A DNA stretch of 64,000 nucleotides from CAXQUZ01 sp942491145. Its GTDB lineage: Bacteria; Myxococcota_A; UBA796; UBA2385. The stretch is taken from contig CALOBC010000060.1 in the NCBI GenBank assembly GCA_942491145.1, positions 83,413 to 147,412 of the forward strand, written 5' to 3'. Made by a program: the position numbers and the translations under genes. Position 1 is the first letter of the stretch. Each line of letters begins with the position of its first letter. Below, in pieces: positions 1 to 9,137 of the stretch. The notes beneath the pieces are model-generated. The model saw only the letters and a program-made list of their open reading frames with translations, did no database searches and was not told where the DNA came from.

Positions 1-1049
1 AGCACCACATTGGCCTGGGTCGCGACGAAGCGTCCACGGTGGAGCTCGAGCTGGACAACGCCTGGGAGGATGCCGAAGACACCCGCCCTGGGCAAGTCAT
101 CGGCGAGTGGGACGAAGAGACCACCGCATCACGGGGCCTCAACGTGGCCCCAACTGCGGGCTTGGCAGGCAGCGAGCGCAACCCCGAGGCCATCCTCCGG
201 GATGCCATGGTGCCGCTGCTGTCCGACCTTCGCGCGACCCTCATCTCCTTCGAGGACAGCCTAAGTGTTGAGGTAGGCGAAGTGCTGCTGTGCGGCGGCG
301 GTGCCGAGACCCGGGGCCTTCGGGACCTGCTGGGCGAGGTGCTTGGGGTCGGCGTGCGGGTGGTCTACCCGTCCGACGAAGCGGCTGAAGCCGGAGGCCC
401 TGGACGCCTCGCGCTCTGCCACGCCGCGGGGATGCGGGGGGGCGCGGGCAAGGGCCGCATGCTCGACTTCCGCACCGGCGAGTTTGGGTTCCGCGGCGAC
501 CTCGCCCTGTTGGGCACGGTGGTCCGGTACGGCGTGCTCGCGGCGGCGGCGCTGGTGGCCCTGGGCATCGGCTGGTTCGGCTTCAGCGTGGCCTCCCTCA
601 ACGCCGAGATATCCTCCGTGGAAGACGAGATTGCTGAGTCGGTCTTGGCCACCTTCCCCGACGTGCCGGCCGACCGGGTGAGTGACCCCAGCATGGCGGT
701 TGCCATCATGCAAGAAAAAACGCTGGAGACCACCACGTGGGTGGAGACCCTCGGGGCGGTCATCGTCAGTGAGCCCCCCACGCTGTCGGTCTACGACAAG
801 GTCTCCCGGTTCGTGCCCCCGCCGAATGAGGCCCGGATCGACGTGTCCGAGATGGCCGTCAGTCCTGGCTCCGTCAGCATCAAGGCCGAGACGGACAGCT
901 ACGAAGCCGCCGCACGCATCGAAGCCGCACTGCAGAAAGTCCCCGAGTTTCGCCAAGCGAGCAAGGGCGACGAGAAGAAGGTGCGCGAAAACATTCTCTT
1001 CACCATCACCATCCCGCTGGATGGTGACGACCAGGCGGAGGCAGGCTGA
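1..1049 (+). CDS. gspL: Type II secretion system protein GspL (5'-truncated)
   Basis: Inner-membrane platform protein of the type II secretion system; in this family it links the cytoplasmic GspE ATPase to the platform. The reading frame is open to the left edge (first full codon at base 3), so the N-terminus lies outside the window. Visible are the end of the actin-like (PilM-like) cytoplasmic domain with a glycine-rich LLCGGGAETRGL segment, a linker LDFRTGEFGFRGD typical of delta-group GspL, one membrane helix (about bases 525-600) and a periplasmic ferredoxin-like region. Its stop overlaps the gspM start by one base (TGATG), which supports translational coupling. The rest of the gsp operon should lie upstream. 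Confidence 0.85.
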   Translation, partial: HHIGLGRDEASTVELELDNAWEDAEDTRPGQVIGEWDEETTASRGLNVAPTAGLAGSERNPEAILRDAMVPLLSDLRATLISFEDSLSVEVGEVLLCGGGAETRGLRDLLGEVLGVGVRVVYPSDEAAEAGGPGRLALCHAAGMRGGAGKGRMLDFRTGEFGFRGDLALLGTVVRYGVLAAAALVALGIGWFGFSVASLNAEISSVEDEIAESVLATFPDVPADRVSDPSMAVAIMQEKTLETTTWVETLGAVIVSEPPTLSVYDKVSRFVPPPNEARIDVSEMAVSPGSVSIKAETDSYEAAARIEAALQKVPEFRQASKGDEKKVRENILFTITIPLDGDDQAEAG

Positions 1050-1648
1050 TGTCCACCATCGGAACTCGGCTCAGCGCCCTGCAAGACCGCGTGCAGGACA
1101 CCATCGCGGACATGAACCCCCGCGACCGCACAATGCTCGGCGGCCTGTTGGCATTCGGCACAGTGGTCGTTCTCGGCGGCGGCTTTTGGTGGATGCAGTC
1201 CACCCTCGCGGCCCTCGAGGCGCGGGTGTCCGACCGCCAAGACCAGCTCCACATGGTCGGCTTGCTGGCTTCGGACCACAACGAAGCCAAGACCAAGGCC
1301 GAAGAGATCAAGACCAAGCTGGCGCAGTACCAGACCCAGGACTTCTCAAGCTTCATGGAGCAAGCCGCCAAAGAAGTGGGTGTCGGCGAGCAGCTCTCGT
1401 CCGTCCGCAAGAAGTCCGAGTCGACCAACGACCGGCTCCAGGAGCTGGTGTACTCGGTGAAGCTCACCAAGCTCCAGCAAGACCAGCTCGTGAAGGTCCT
1501 TCACGCGGTCGAAGCGAGCGGCTACCCGGTCAAGGTGCGCACCTTCAAGGCGAAGACCCGCACCAGCAAGGGTGAGAAGTCCATCGACGTGGACATGGAA
1601 GTGGCGACCTACAAAGTCGTCGCCGACGACGCTGAAGAGGAGGGGTGA
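1049..1648 (+). CDS. gspM: Type II secretion system protein GspM
   Basis: A 199-residue bitopic inner-membrane protein. A short cytoplasmic N-terminus (residues 1-28) is followed by a hydrophobic helix (about 29-50, GGLLAFGTVVVLGGGFWWM) and a coiled-coil then ferredoxin-like periplasmic part. GspM partners GspL in the secretion platform. The call rests on topology, size and position between gspL and gspN, since GspM sequences are poorly conserved. Overlaps gspL by one base and gspN through TGATG. Confidence 0.8.
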   Translation: MSTIGTRLSALQDRVQDTIADMNPRDRTMLGGLLAFGTVVVLGGGFWWMQSTLAALEARVSDRQDQLHMVGLLASDHNEAKTKAEEIKTKLAQYQTQDFSSFMEQAAKEVGVGEQLSSVRKKSESTNDRLQELVYSVKLTKLQQDQLVKVLHAVEASGYPVKVRTFKAKTRTSKGEKSIDVDMEVATYKVVADDAEEEG

Positions 1649-2994
1649 TGCAGAAGCTCCTATTGGCCGGGATTGTGTCCGCGGCCGGCGCCTTGAGCTT
1701 CGGCCTCGGCTTCAACGTGCACTTCCCCAGCGATGCGGTGCTGGACTTTGCCCGATGGCAGATCCAGCAGAGCTCCGGCGGCGCCTGGGCGCTTGATGCG
1801 GACGATGCCTCGTGGTGGATGCCGGCGGGGGTGCACCTCAGCGACGCCACGCTCTTCAAGGTCGACGCGCCGAAGTCCCGCCGAAAGAAGCGCGCCAAGC
1901 CTGAAGATGCCAGCGCGGGCGACGTGCTCGCGGCACCCCTGGCCGCGGTCCCGTTTTTGCGGGCTGAAGATGTCTCGCTGCGGCTGGCCTTGCTGCCGCT
2001 GCTCACCGGCCGCACGGCGCTGGAATTCGCACTGGATGCCTACGGCGGCGAGATCGAAGGGTCGGTGGGCGAAGACGCTGAATTCACCACCGTGGAAGCG
2101 ATGGCCGAGGGCATCAACCTCGCGCGGATGCCCATTGGCGGCGACGACTGGAACATCAACGCGGTCGGCAAGCTCAAGCTGAACACCGATCTGAAGCTGG
2201 CCAAGAAGACCGGGCGGGATGGTCCCGGTCACGACGGCAGCCTGCGCATGGAGATCGAAGGGCTCATCATCGAGAGCGCCAGCGTCATGGGCATTGACCT
2301 GATGCCGGCCACGTTCTCCCAGGCCGTGCTCGAGATCGAGATGGACGGGACCAAGGCCGAAGTGCGCGAAGGCCGGTTTCAAGCCGACATCCTCGACCTG
2401 ACCGTGAGTGGGCACATCAACGCGACCGGCGGAGACCCGGACCGGTGGCGGCTGCGGCTTGAACTCCAGCTCGATCTGGAAGACCAGCTCGACATCATGG
2501 CCGGCATGTTGCCGATGCTGAAGTCTGCGAAAGACGATGAGGGGATCTACCACTTGCTGTGTTCGGGCACGGTGGGGCGTCCGTCCTGCCGGGAAGACCG
2601 CAGCAAGGTGCGGGGCACCCCGGCACGTCCGTCGGCGCCCAGCATTGGCGGTCCCCCGGCGCCGCCTTCACGTCGTGGGCGCCCCCAAAAGGCCGCCAGT
2701 GATGACAGTGAAGAGCGCCGGGCCGAGCGCCGGGAGCGCATCAAGGAACGCCGCGAGAAGCTGCGTCAGGAGCGAGAGACCCGCCAAGGTGACAGCATCG
2801 ACGAAGAGATCGACGACCGCGAGTTTGAGGACATGCGCGAGCCGATGCGGCCCTTCCCCCGCGAGCCCGGCAACATCCGGCCCGACTTCCCGGACGACGA
2901 GTTCGACGGTGGGCCCGACGAGCTCGATGATCGCTTGCCTGCCGGCGAAATGGACATCCAAGAGCCTCTGGACGAGATCGGCTACGTCGACTGA
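1648..2994 (+). CDS. gspN: Type II secretion system protein GspN with long charged tail
   Basis: A 448-residue protein with an N-terminal hydrophobic segment (residues 1-22) and a beta-rich, AsmA-like periplasmic body, matching the delta-group GspN family (TIGR04411 type) that follows gspL and gspM. I chose the ATG at 1648, which overlaps the gspM stop and follows GAAGAGGAGGGG; a GTG one codon earlier is possible. From about residue 320 it departs from the family body into a proline-rich stretch, a run of Arg/Glu-rich sequence (RRAERRERIKERREKLRQ) and an acidic C-terminus, about 120 residues in all and predicted disordered. It is the last gene of the operon; the next gene is on the other strand. 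Confidence 0.78.
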   Translation: MQKLLLAGIVSAAGALSFGLGFNVHFPSDAVLDFARWQIQQSSGGAWALDADDASWWMPAGVHLSDATLFKVDAPKSRRKKRAKPEDASAGDVLAAPLAAVPFLRAEDVSLRLALLPLLTGRTALEFALDAYGGEIEGSVGEDAEFTTVEAMAEGINLARMPIGGDDWNINAVGKLKLNTDLKLAKKTGRDGPGHDGSLRMEIEGLIIESASVMGIDLMPATFSQAVLEIEMDGTKAEVREGRFQADILDLTVSGHINATGGDPDRWRLRLELQLDLEDQLDIMAGMLPMLKSAKDDEGIYHLLCSGTVGRPSCREDRSKVRGTPARPSAPSIGGPPAPPSRRGRPQKAASDDSEERRAERRERIKERREKLRQERETRQGDSIDEEIDDREFEDMREPMRPFPREPGNIRPDFPDDEFDGGPDELDDRLPAGEMDIQEPLDEIGYVD

Positions 2995-3047
2995 TCGCTG
3001 GGCTCGCCGCGCAGCCGGCGTGGCCCCTGCTCAAGCGCTGAGGGCGG

Positions 3048-5150
3048 TCACCGGGCCGTGGGGCTCGCCGCCGCTTCCAGCTTGGTCACCAAGGCGGCCG
3101 CCTCTTTGTCATCCGGGCAGAGCTGGGCCCATTTCTTGGCCCGGGGCAGTGCCCGTCGCGTGTCCCCTTCGGCCGACAACACCCGGGCCAACCACATCAA
3201 CGCAAACTGGTGGTCTGGGTTGAACTGCTCGGCGAGCAGCAACAGGTCGATGCCCTCGTCAAGCTGTTCTTCGCGGGAGCGCTCCGGATTGCGCAGCCGC
3301 GCCAGGCCGAGCCAGGCGAGGATGTCCGGGTTGGCGATGGTGAGGTCCCGAGCCTTCGACAGCACACGGTCGGCCCGAGCGAAGTCACCGCTCTCCACCA
3401 AGATGCGCCCTTGCTCCAGCCACATCAGCTCCCGCTCCGAGTCGGCTGCGCCACTGCGAGTGCGGACGGAGTGGCCCCAGCCGCTCAGGGCAGCTTCGAC
3501 CAGCGTCTTGAGCTGGGCCGCGAGGGCTCGGATCTCCGCTGAGTTCGTCACGCCGTCGGCGATCTTGCCGTACCGCTCGATCTGGCGGGACGCGACCCCT
3601 TGGACCAGCTCCGTCGGGCTGTCGCTGGGCACCCCAAGCACATTTGCCGCCGTCGCACCCTCCAGCCGCGAGAGCTCGCGGCACAGCTGCTTGGCCAAGA
3701 TCGCGGGCTGGACTGGGGGCATTCGACGGCGACTGGACGCTTGCGTGCGGGAGGTGCTCCGACGGTGGCGGGTCGACCCGGCGCTGTGCCGCGAGGGCGT
3801 CGTCGTGGTCGGCGGCTCGCTGACCGACGTGGTGCCGCTGGGGCCTGGATCGGTCGCGGGCACGGTGGGCTCGGACATCGGCTCGGGGCCCGAGGAGGGA
3901 GCCGGTGGGGCTGCGGCACGGGCGGCAGTGCGGGGGCGCCGCTCGGAGCGGGGTGCGTTCAAGCTGAGGATGCCCATCCGGTGCAGGATGAACAGCTCGG
4001 TCTCGACCGTCTCGCCCGGCACCGACAGCATCGCGAGGATGCGGCCCAGCGTCTGACGGCCGTCTGCCATGGACAGTACAGCGCGGGTGTCGCGGCCCAC
4101 TGGAAGCTCGGTCAGCGGGCGGGCGAGCCGGCGCAAGGACGGCGCGTTGAACGTGTGCTCGGCGGCAAAGCCCTCGAGGCTGTCGGGTCTGAGGGACTCC
4201 ACCAGGTAGCTGCCGAGGGCGCGATGATCCCCGGAGCCCTCCACGGCACCGGACTCAAAGCGAAGCCGGCCCTCACGCAGCGCCATGTCGACCAGCTCCA
4301 GCTCGCGGGAGTCGACCAGCCCCCCAGACTCGAACCGAATGGGGCGAGAGACCGCCGCCGAAGCGCCGGTGATGTAGAGGCGGCCGGTGTCTTTGTTTGC
4401 CCAGAGCGCGCCCAGCCGTGCGGCGTTGTCGCGGGACACAGCACCACCGGACCGCGGCACGAGGCTGCGGTTGGCGCGCATGGGCTGGTGGGCACGGGGG
4501 ATCGCGGCCGGCAAGGACGACGACGACGACGAGCGCGACGCACCCGGCGCGGGCCGAGGGGCGACGACCGGCCCGGAAGCCCCAAGATGACGTGCTGATG
4601 CGACACTTGAGCTGTAGCCACTTCCGCGAGATGCGTCGACAGATGGCACCGTGGACGGCTGCTGGACTGGCTGGCGGGGCGACGGCGCTCGACCCAGCAG
4701 TCGGGTGAGGTGGTCCACGCCGCTGGCGCCGCTGGACTGGGGCGCCGTGGGGGCCGGGGCCGGGGCCGGCGTTGGCGGACGCGGCGTGGGCCGAATGGCG
4801 TCCAGCATGTCGGCCAAATCAAACATCGAGAATGGCTTGCGCAGCGCTCGGCGGGTGCTGAGCCGGGCGAGGGCAATCCGCACCGCAGGATCTCCAGCGG
4901 ACCGCGCCGAGATGACCACCACATGGGCCGCGCGTCCTGGGGGTGTGCTTCGCCACCCCGCAAGGGCCTCAATGCCACCGCCACCGGGCAGGTCTGGATC
5001 GACAAGCACCACGTCAGGACGGGCGGTGCGGAGCAGAGACTGGGCCCCGTGGGCATCACCGACCGGCAAGACTTCGTGACCCTGCGGCACCAACACAGTG
5101 CGCAGCAGCTCTTGCAGACGAACATCCGGGTCGGCAACAACGATACGCAT
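3048..5150 (-). CDS. Response regulator with DUF4388-like and TPR regions
   Basis: A 700-residue cytoplasmic protein. Residues 1-121 form a CheY-like receiver: acidic pocket D7/D9, phospho-acceptor D51 in VLVDPDLPGG, and K105 in LRKPF. After a Pro/Ser-rich linker comes a region (about 225-390) with GALWANKDTGRLYITG and IRFESGGLVDSRELE, resembling DUF4388/PatA-type domains that often follow receivers in Myxococcota. Residues about 470-560 look J-domain-like in helix pattern (VLGVPSDSPTELVQGVASRQ), and the last about 120 residues carry TPR-like helices. There is no DNA-binding domain, so it probably acts by protein contacts. GAGGAG lies 5 bases before the ATG. Divergent from pabB with a short intergenic gap. 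No partner kinase is visible. Confidence 0.7.
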   Translation of the reverse strand: MRIVVADPDVRLQELLRTVLVPQGHEVLPVGDAHGAQSLLRTARPDVVLVDPDLPGGGGIEALAGWRSTPPGRAAHVVVISARSAGDPAVRIALARLSTRRALRKPFSMFDLADMLDAIRPTPRPPTPAPAPAPTAPQSSGASGVDHLTRLLGRAPSPRQPVQQPSTVPSVDASRGSGYSSSVASARHLGASGPVVAPRPAPGASRSSSSSSLPAAIPRAHQPMRANRSLVPRSGGAVSRDNAARLGALWANKDTGRLYITGASAAVSRPIRFESGGLVDSRELELVDMALREGRLRFESGAVEGSGDHRALGSYLVESLRPDSLEGFAAEHTFNAPSLRRLARPLTELPVGRDTRAVLSMADGRQTLGRILAMLSVPGETVETELFILHRMGILSLNAPRSERRPRTAARAAAPPAPSSGPEPMSEPTVPATDPGPSGTTSVSEPPTTTTPSRHSAGSTRHRRSTSRTQASSRRRMPPVQPAILAKQLCRELSRLEGATAANVLGVPSDSPTELVQGVASRQIERYGKIADGVTNSAEIRALAAQLKTLVEAALSGWGHSVRTRSGAADSERELMWLEQGRILVESGDFARADRVLSKARDLTIANPDILAWLGLARLRNPERSREEQLDEGIDLLLLAEQFNPDHQFALMWLARVLSAEGDTRRALPRAKKWAQLCPDDKEAAALVTKLEAAASPTAR

Positions 5151-5192
5151 ACTGCTCCTCGACTCACTGGGCTGCGGTTAACCGCCGGCCCG

Positions 5193-6464
5193 TTGACTGA
5201 CCCAGGAGTTGCCATTCATCACACAGACGCGGTGCTGCCGGCGCTCGTTCGCGCACTTGACGCTTCCGGCCTTGGATATGCGGTCTTGGATCAGGGTGGT
5301 CAGACCACTCGGGTGTCATGGTTTGTTGTTGATCAGAGTCCAGAAGTGCTGAGCGGCCCAGCATGGGTGGATCAGGCCCGGACGTTGTGCCGAGCCGCAG
5401 TGCCTGGGGGTGGGCTGGTGGGCTGGCTCGCCTACGAAGCCGGGCGCTGGTGTGAGCGCATGCCGGCCCCGACTCAGCGGGCGCCCCTGCCAGAAGTGTA
5501 TCTGGCCCAGGTTGCCGGCTTCGTCGACATCGGTCCGAGTGGCGTCCAGGTGCAGGGAAGTCCTGACTTTGTGGCGGAAGCGGCCCGGTTCGTCGGTCTC
5601 GCCACCCACAGGCAGCCCCTGGACGACCGCACCGAACCCTCGCCGGCCGCGCCGCTGTCCCCAGATCCCCAAAAGGCCCACCGCTACACCCGGGCTGTGC
5701 AACTAGCGCTCGACGAGATCTTCGCCGGTGAGTGCTACCAGGTGAACCTGTCGTGGGAGCGCACCGACGTCCCCTGCCCTTCTCCGGTGGATGCCTGGCT
5801 CTCCCTCCGGCGGTCCAATCCCGCTGCTTGGGGAGCCCTCGTGCACACCCGCCACGGCACCATTGTCAGCAATTCGCCTGAGCTGTACTTGCAGGTGATG
5901 CACGGTCGGGCCGAGAGCCGCCCCATCAAGGGAACAGCCCCCCGCGCGTCTGGGGAGCAGGGCCGCCGGGAGCTGACCGAGAGCATCAAGGAACGCGCTG
6001 AGCTCACGATGATCGTGGACTTGGTACGCAATGACCTCGGCCGGGTGGCGGTCACCGGCAGTGTTGTGGCCGGCCCCCGACATGTGCGGGCCTGCGGTGA
6101 CTTGTGGCACGCCGAACAGACCGTGGCGGCGACGCTCCTCCCCCAACACGACGTGTTTGACGCCGTCGCAGCGACCTTTCCGCCCGGCAGTGTCACCGGC
6201 GCACCCAAGGTTCGGGCAATGGAGCTCATCGCAGCGCTCGAAGACGGGCCCCGGGGTGTCTACACCGGAGCGATCGGCTGGTTTGACCAGAGCGGTGATG
6301 CGGCACTCAATGTCGCCATTCGCACGGCCACAGTCCAACAGGGGCTGGCCCGCTTTCACCTGGGCGCGGGCATCGTGGCGGACTCGGTCCCCGACGCCGA
6401 GTGGGCCGAGACCTGCGCCAAGGGCATCCAGCTCCACCGACAGCTCTCTGTGAGGCCCCAGTGA
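5193..6464 (+). CDS. pabB: Aminodeoxychorismate synthase component I
   Basis: Chorismate-utilising enzyme making 4-amino-4-deoxychorismate for p-aminobenzoate and folate synthesis with a glutamine amidotransferase partner (PabA), which is not in this window. The motif SRPIKGTAPR near residue 246 holds the PabB-type active lysine, and the C-terminal half has the chorismate-binding signatures (ERAELTMIVDLVRNDLGR, FPPGSVTGAPK, YTGAIGW). The PIKGT lysine favours PabB over anthranilate synthase TrpE. The start is uncertain: TTG at 5193 and GTG at 5232 are in frame but lack a ribosome site, while AGGAG at 5204-5208 sits 5 bases before an in-frame ATT at 5214. The stop overlaps thiE (GTGA). Confidence 0.85.
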   Translation: MTDPGVAIHHTDAVLPALVRALDASGLGYAVLDQGGQTTRVSWFVVDQSPEVLSGPAWVDQARTLCRAAVPGGGLVGWLAYEAGRWCERMPAPTQRAPLPEVYLAQVAGFVDIGPSGVQVQGSPDFVAEAARFVGLATHRQPLDDRTEPSPAAPLSPDPQKAHRYTRAVQLALDEIFAGECYQVNLSWERTDVPCPSPVDAWLSLRRSNPAAWGALVHTRHGTIVSNSPELYLQVMHGRAESRPIKGTAPRASGEQGRRELTESIKERAELTMIVDLVRNDLGRVAVTGSVVAGPRHVRACGDLWHAEQTVAATLLPQHDVFDAVAATFPPGSVTGAPKVRAMELIAALEDGPRGVYTGAIGWFDQSGDAALNVAIRTATVQQGLARFHLGAGIVADSVPDAEWAETCAKGIQLHRQLSVRPQ

Positions 6465-7081
6465 CGGTCATCTCCCCTGGCCTCTACGGCATGGTCGACA
6501 CCGAGTTTGGGCCGCCTCTCGACATCGCTGAAGCCCTCCTCCGGTCCGGCTGCACGGTGCTCCAGCTGCGGGCCAAGAGCCTGTCCACCGATGCACGGGT
6601 CACGACGGCCAGGGCCCTTCTGCCACGGGTTCGCGCCGCCAACGCCGTGCTGCTGGTCAATGACGACATCGAGGCCGCCCACCGAAGTGGCGCCCACGGG
6701 GTGCACCTCGGACAGTCCGATGGGACCGTTCAAGAGGCGCGCGAGAAGCTCGGCCCACACGCCATTGTCGGGCTGTCCACCCACACGCTGAACCAGGTGC
6801 TCAGCGTCGGTCCAGACGTCGACTACATCGGCTTCGGCCCAGTGTTTTCGACCACCACAAAGGTGACAACCTGGGCCACGGTCGGCATCGAGCGCCTCCG
6901 GGCGGCCTGCGTCAGCTCGCCGGTGCCCGTGGTGGCCATCGGAGGCATCCGCTTGCACCACCTCCCCGAGCTTCAGGCCGCCGGCGCCCAGCACTGGGCG
7001 GTGATCTCCGACATCCTTTCGGGCACTCACAAGATCGACGTCTGGTCGGCCCGGGCTGCGGCCTTCTGCCTCAACCCCTGA
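6461..7081 (+). CDS. thiE: Thiamine-phosphate synthase
   Basis: A 206-residue TIM-barrel enzyme that joins the pyrimidine diphosphate (HMP-PP) and the thiazole phosphate to give thiamine phosphate. Family motifs are present in order: GCTVLQLRAKSL, VLLVNDDIEAA, GAHGVHLGQSD, VGLSTHTLNQV and DYIGFGPVFSTTTK, then a glycine-rich phosphate-binding region (VVAIGGI). The NDR of many homologues is NDD here. GTG start at 6461 overlaps the pabB stop, so the two cofactor genes are probably cotranscribed and coupled. No other thi gene is nearby. A TenI-type paralogue is less likely because the catalytic motifs are intact. Confidence 0.85.
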   Translation: MTVISPGLYGMVDTEFGPPLDIAEALLRSGCTVLQLRAKSLSTDARVTTARALLPRVRAANAVLLVNDDIEAAHRSGAHGVHLGQSDGTVQEAREKLGPHAIVGLSTHTLNQVLSVGPDVDYIGFGPVFSTTTKVTTWATVGIERLRAACVSSPVPVVAIGGIRLHHLPELQAAGAQHWAVISDILSGTHKIDVWSARAAAFCLNP

Positions 7082-7294
7082 CCAGCGGCACCGTCTGCGC
7101 GAGGCGGGCGATGAGCGGGGCGGATCGGCCGGGGAACACTGCCCGAGGAACACCCCCAACGGGTGGCCAGGACCCCATGGTTCATGCTAATCCTCGCACA
7201 ACGGTTGGAACGTCAAGACTTCGACGCCGCTGAGCCCGCCTCGGCGGTGCATCCCCCACCCTCTCGCGACCGCTGCACTGGTCCGGATGGCCCC

Positions 7295-9025
7295 ATGCCT
7301 TCGCTGCTCATCTTGCTTGCTCTGTCCATGTCCACGCCGGCGGACGCGAGCCGACGCTTGTTCACCAAGCGCGACAGTGCCGAGGAGCGTGCCGAGCCCA
7401 CCGACGCTGAGCGTGCCTCCGACGACGGTCGCCAGACTGCGCCGGCCATGGTGCCCGCCGAGGGCTCCCTGTGGGACTACGTCGAGCGTGTCGATGGCGC
7501 TGTGCCCACCGACGAAGCGGTCGATGCGTCCGAAGAGCTCGACGAAGAACGCCAGACCGAAGCCGCGTTCTTGCACCAGCTCGCCGCCCCCTCCACGCCG
7601 CCGGCCAGCTTCTACAGTGACCCGCTGGGGGCCACGAGCATCGATCCGCTGCACTTGGACCAGATCGACCCGAGCGAGTTCGACATCCCGATTGTCGTGA
7701 ACGCCGACGTCATCCGGTGGATGGAGTACTTCACGGGCCGCGGCCGCAAGTACTACCACAAGTGGCTGGGCCGAAGCACCGCCTACCGCCCGATGATGTA
7801 CGAGAAGCTCGAAGCAGCGGGCCTTCCCCGCGACCTCGTCTACCTCTCCATGATCGAGAGTGGATACGCCACCCATGCGTACTCCCGGGCCGCCGCTGTG
7901 GGCTTGTGGCAGTTCATCACGCCCACCGCCCGCGAGTGGGGCATGCGCGTCGACTGGTGGATGGACGACCGCCGCGACCCCGAGATGGCCACCGACGCCG
8001 CCGTTGCGTTTCTGGGTCACCTCAACAAGAAGTTCGGCCACTGGTACTTGGCATGGGCCGCCTACAACGGTGGACCGGGTCGGGTTGCCCGCGCGGTCAA
8101 GGCCCACGGCACGAGCGACTTCTGGACGCTGGTGGAGAAGGACGCCTTCCCCGCCGAGACCGACAACTACGTGCCGAAGCTCATTGCCGCCGCCATCATC
8201 GGGCACCACCCGGAGCGCTACGGCTTCACGGACATCGAGTACCAGGACCGGATGCAGTACGACACGGTGGAGGTCGGACCGTCCTTCGGCGTCGACGTGC
8301 TCGCCCGCTGCGCCGGGGTGTCGGTGGAAGAGTTCCAGAAGCTCAACCCCCACATCCGCCGCTTCGCGCTGCCCCCCGATGGCAAGACCCACACCATCCG
8401 GGTGCCCGCCGGCAATGGCAAGAAGACCCTCGCCGCCGTCTCCAAGGTGCCAGCATCCGAGCGCATCTCGTTCCAGCAGCACAAGGTCAGCAAGGGTGAG
8501 ACCCTCGGCGTGATCGCCAGCCGCTACGGCGTGTCGGTGACCGAAGTGCAGCGGATGAACCGCATCACGAACCCCAACCGCATCTATGTGGGCATGGACC
8601 TCGTGATTCCGGCACCGGGCATGAAGGGCATGCCGATGGGGCCGCCCCCGCCGTCCAAGCCCAAGGCGCTGGCGTCCACGGCCGGTGGCTCGTCCGCCAA
8701 GGCCGCGGTGCCCCAGAGCAAGAAGGTCACCCACGTGGTGCGCAAGGGTGAAGCGCTGAGCGCCATCGCCGAGCGGTACGGCGCAAAGACCAGCGATGTG
8801 ATGCGCTGGAATGGCATCAGCAACGCCAACAAGATCTATGTGGGCCAGAAGCTCACCCTGTACGAGAAGGCCAGCAACTGGACCACCTACACGGTGCGCA
8901 AGGGCGACAACCTGTCGACCATCGCCAGCCGCCACGGCATCAAGGTCTCTGACTTGACGAGCTGGAACAACATCTCCGGCTCGAAGATCTACGTGGGCCA
9001 GACCCTCAAGATCCGCAAGCGCTGA
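7295..9025 (+). CDS. mltD: Membrane-bound lytic murein transglycosylase D-like, with LysM repeats
   Basis: A 576-residue exported enzyme predicted to cleave the glycan strands of peptidoglycan to anhydromuropeptides. I chose the ATG at 7295 because it begins a signal peptide (PSLLILLALSMSTPADA) without a lipobox cysteine, so it may be periplasmic rather than lipid-anchored. An acidic spacer is followed by an SLT domain at about 160-310 with catalytic Glu188 in SMIESGY, GLWQFITPTAREWG and AWAAYNGGPGRV. Three LysM peptidoglycan-binding repeats lie at about 387-437, 480-525 and 530-574. The gene is free-standing and followed by a strong hairpin. Confidence 0.85.
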   Translation: MPSLLILLALSMSTPADASRRLFTKRDSAEERAEPTDAERASDDGRQTAPAMVPAEGSLWDYVERVDGAVPTDEAVDASEELDEERQTEAAFLHQLAAPSTPPASFYSDPLGATSIDPLHLDQIDPSEFDIPIVVNADVIRWMEYFTGRGRKYYHKWLGRSTAYRPMMYEKLEAAGLPRDLVYLSMIESGYATHAYSRAAAVGLWQFITPTAREWGMRVDWWMDDRRDPEMATDAAVAFLGHLNKKFGHWYLAWAAYNGGPGRVARAVKAHGTSDFWTLVEKDAFPAETDNYVPKLIAAAIIGHHPERYGFTDIEYQDRMQYDTVEVGPSFGVDVLARCAGVSVEEFQKLNPHIRRFALPPDGKTHTIRVPAGNGKKTLAAVSKVPASERISFQQHKVSKGETLGVIASRYGVSVTEVQRMNRITNPNRIYVGMDLVIPAPGMKGMPMGPPPPSKPKALASTAGGSSAKAAVPQSKKVTHVVRKGEALSAIAERYGAKTSDVMRWNGISNANKIYVGQKLTLYEKASNWTTYTVRKGDNLSTIASRHGIKVSDLTSWNNISGSKIYVGQTLKIRKR

Positions 9026-9052
9026 CCCCGTCTCGCACGGCGCTCCAGACTC

Positions 9053-9080
9053 GGTCCGCTCACCTTCGGGTGGGCGGGCC
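9053..9080 (+). terminator. Strong UUCG hairpin after mltD
   Basis: A 12-base-pair stem closed by a TTCG tetraloop (arms 9053-9064 and 9069-9080, two G-T pairs) lies 27 bases after the mltD stop. The following bases are only moderately T-rich (GCTTCTTGG), so it may stop transcription or protect the mRNA end. Confidence 0.5.
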
Positions 9081-9137
9081 GCTGTGCTTCTTGGCTCGCG
9101 TTTGGGCTCCCCGAACCGGCTAAAGAAGGGGTCCACG

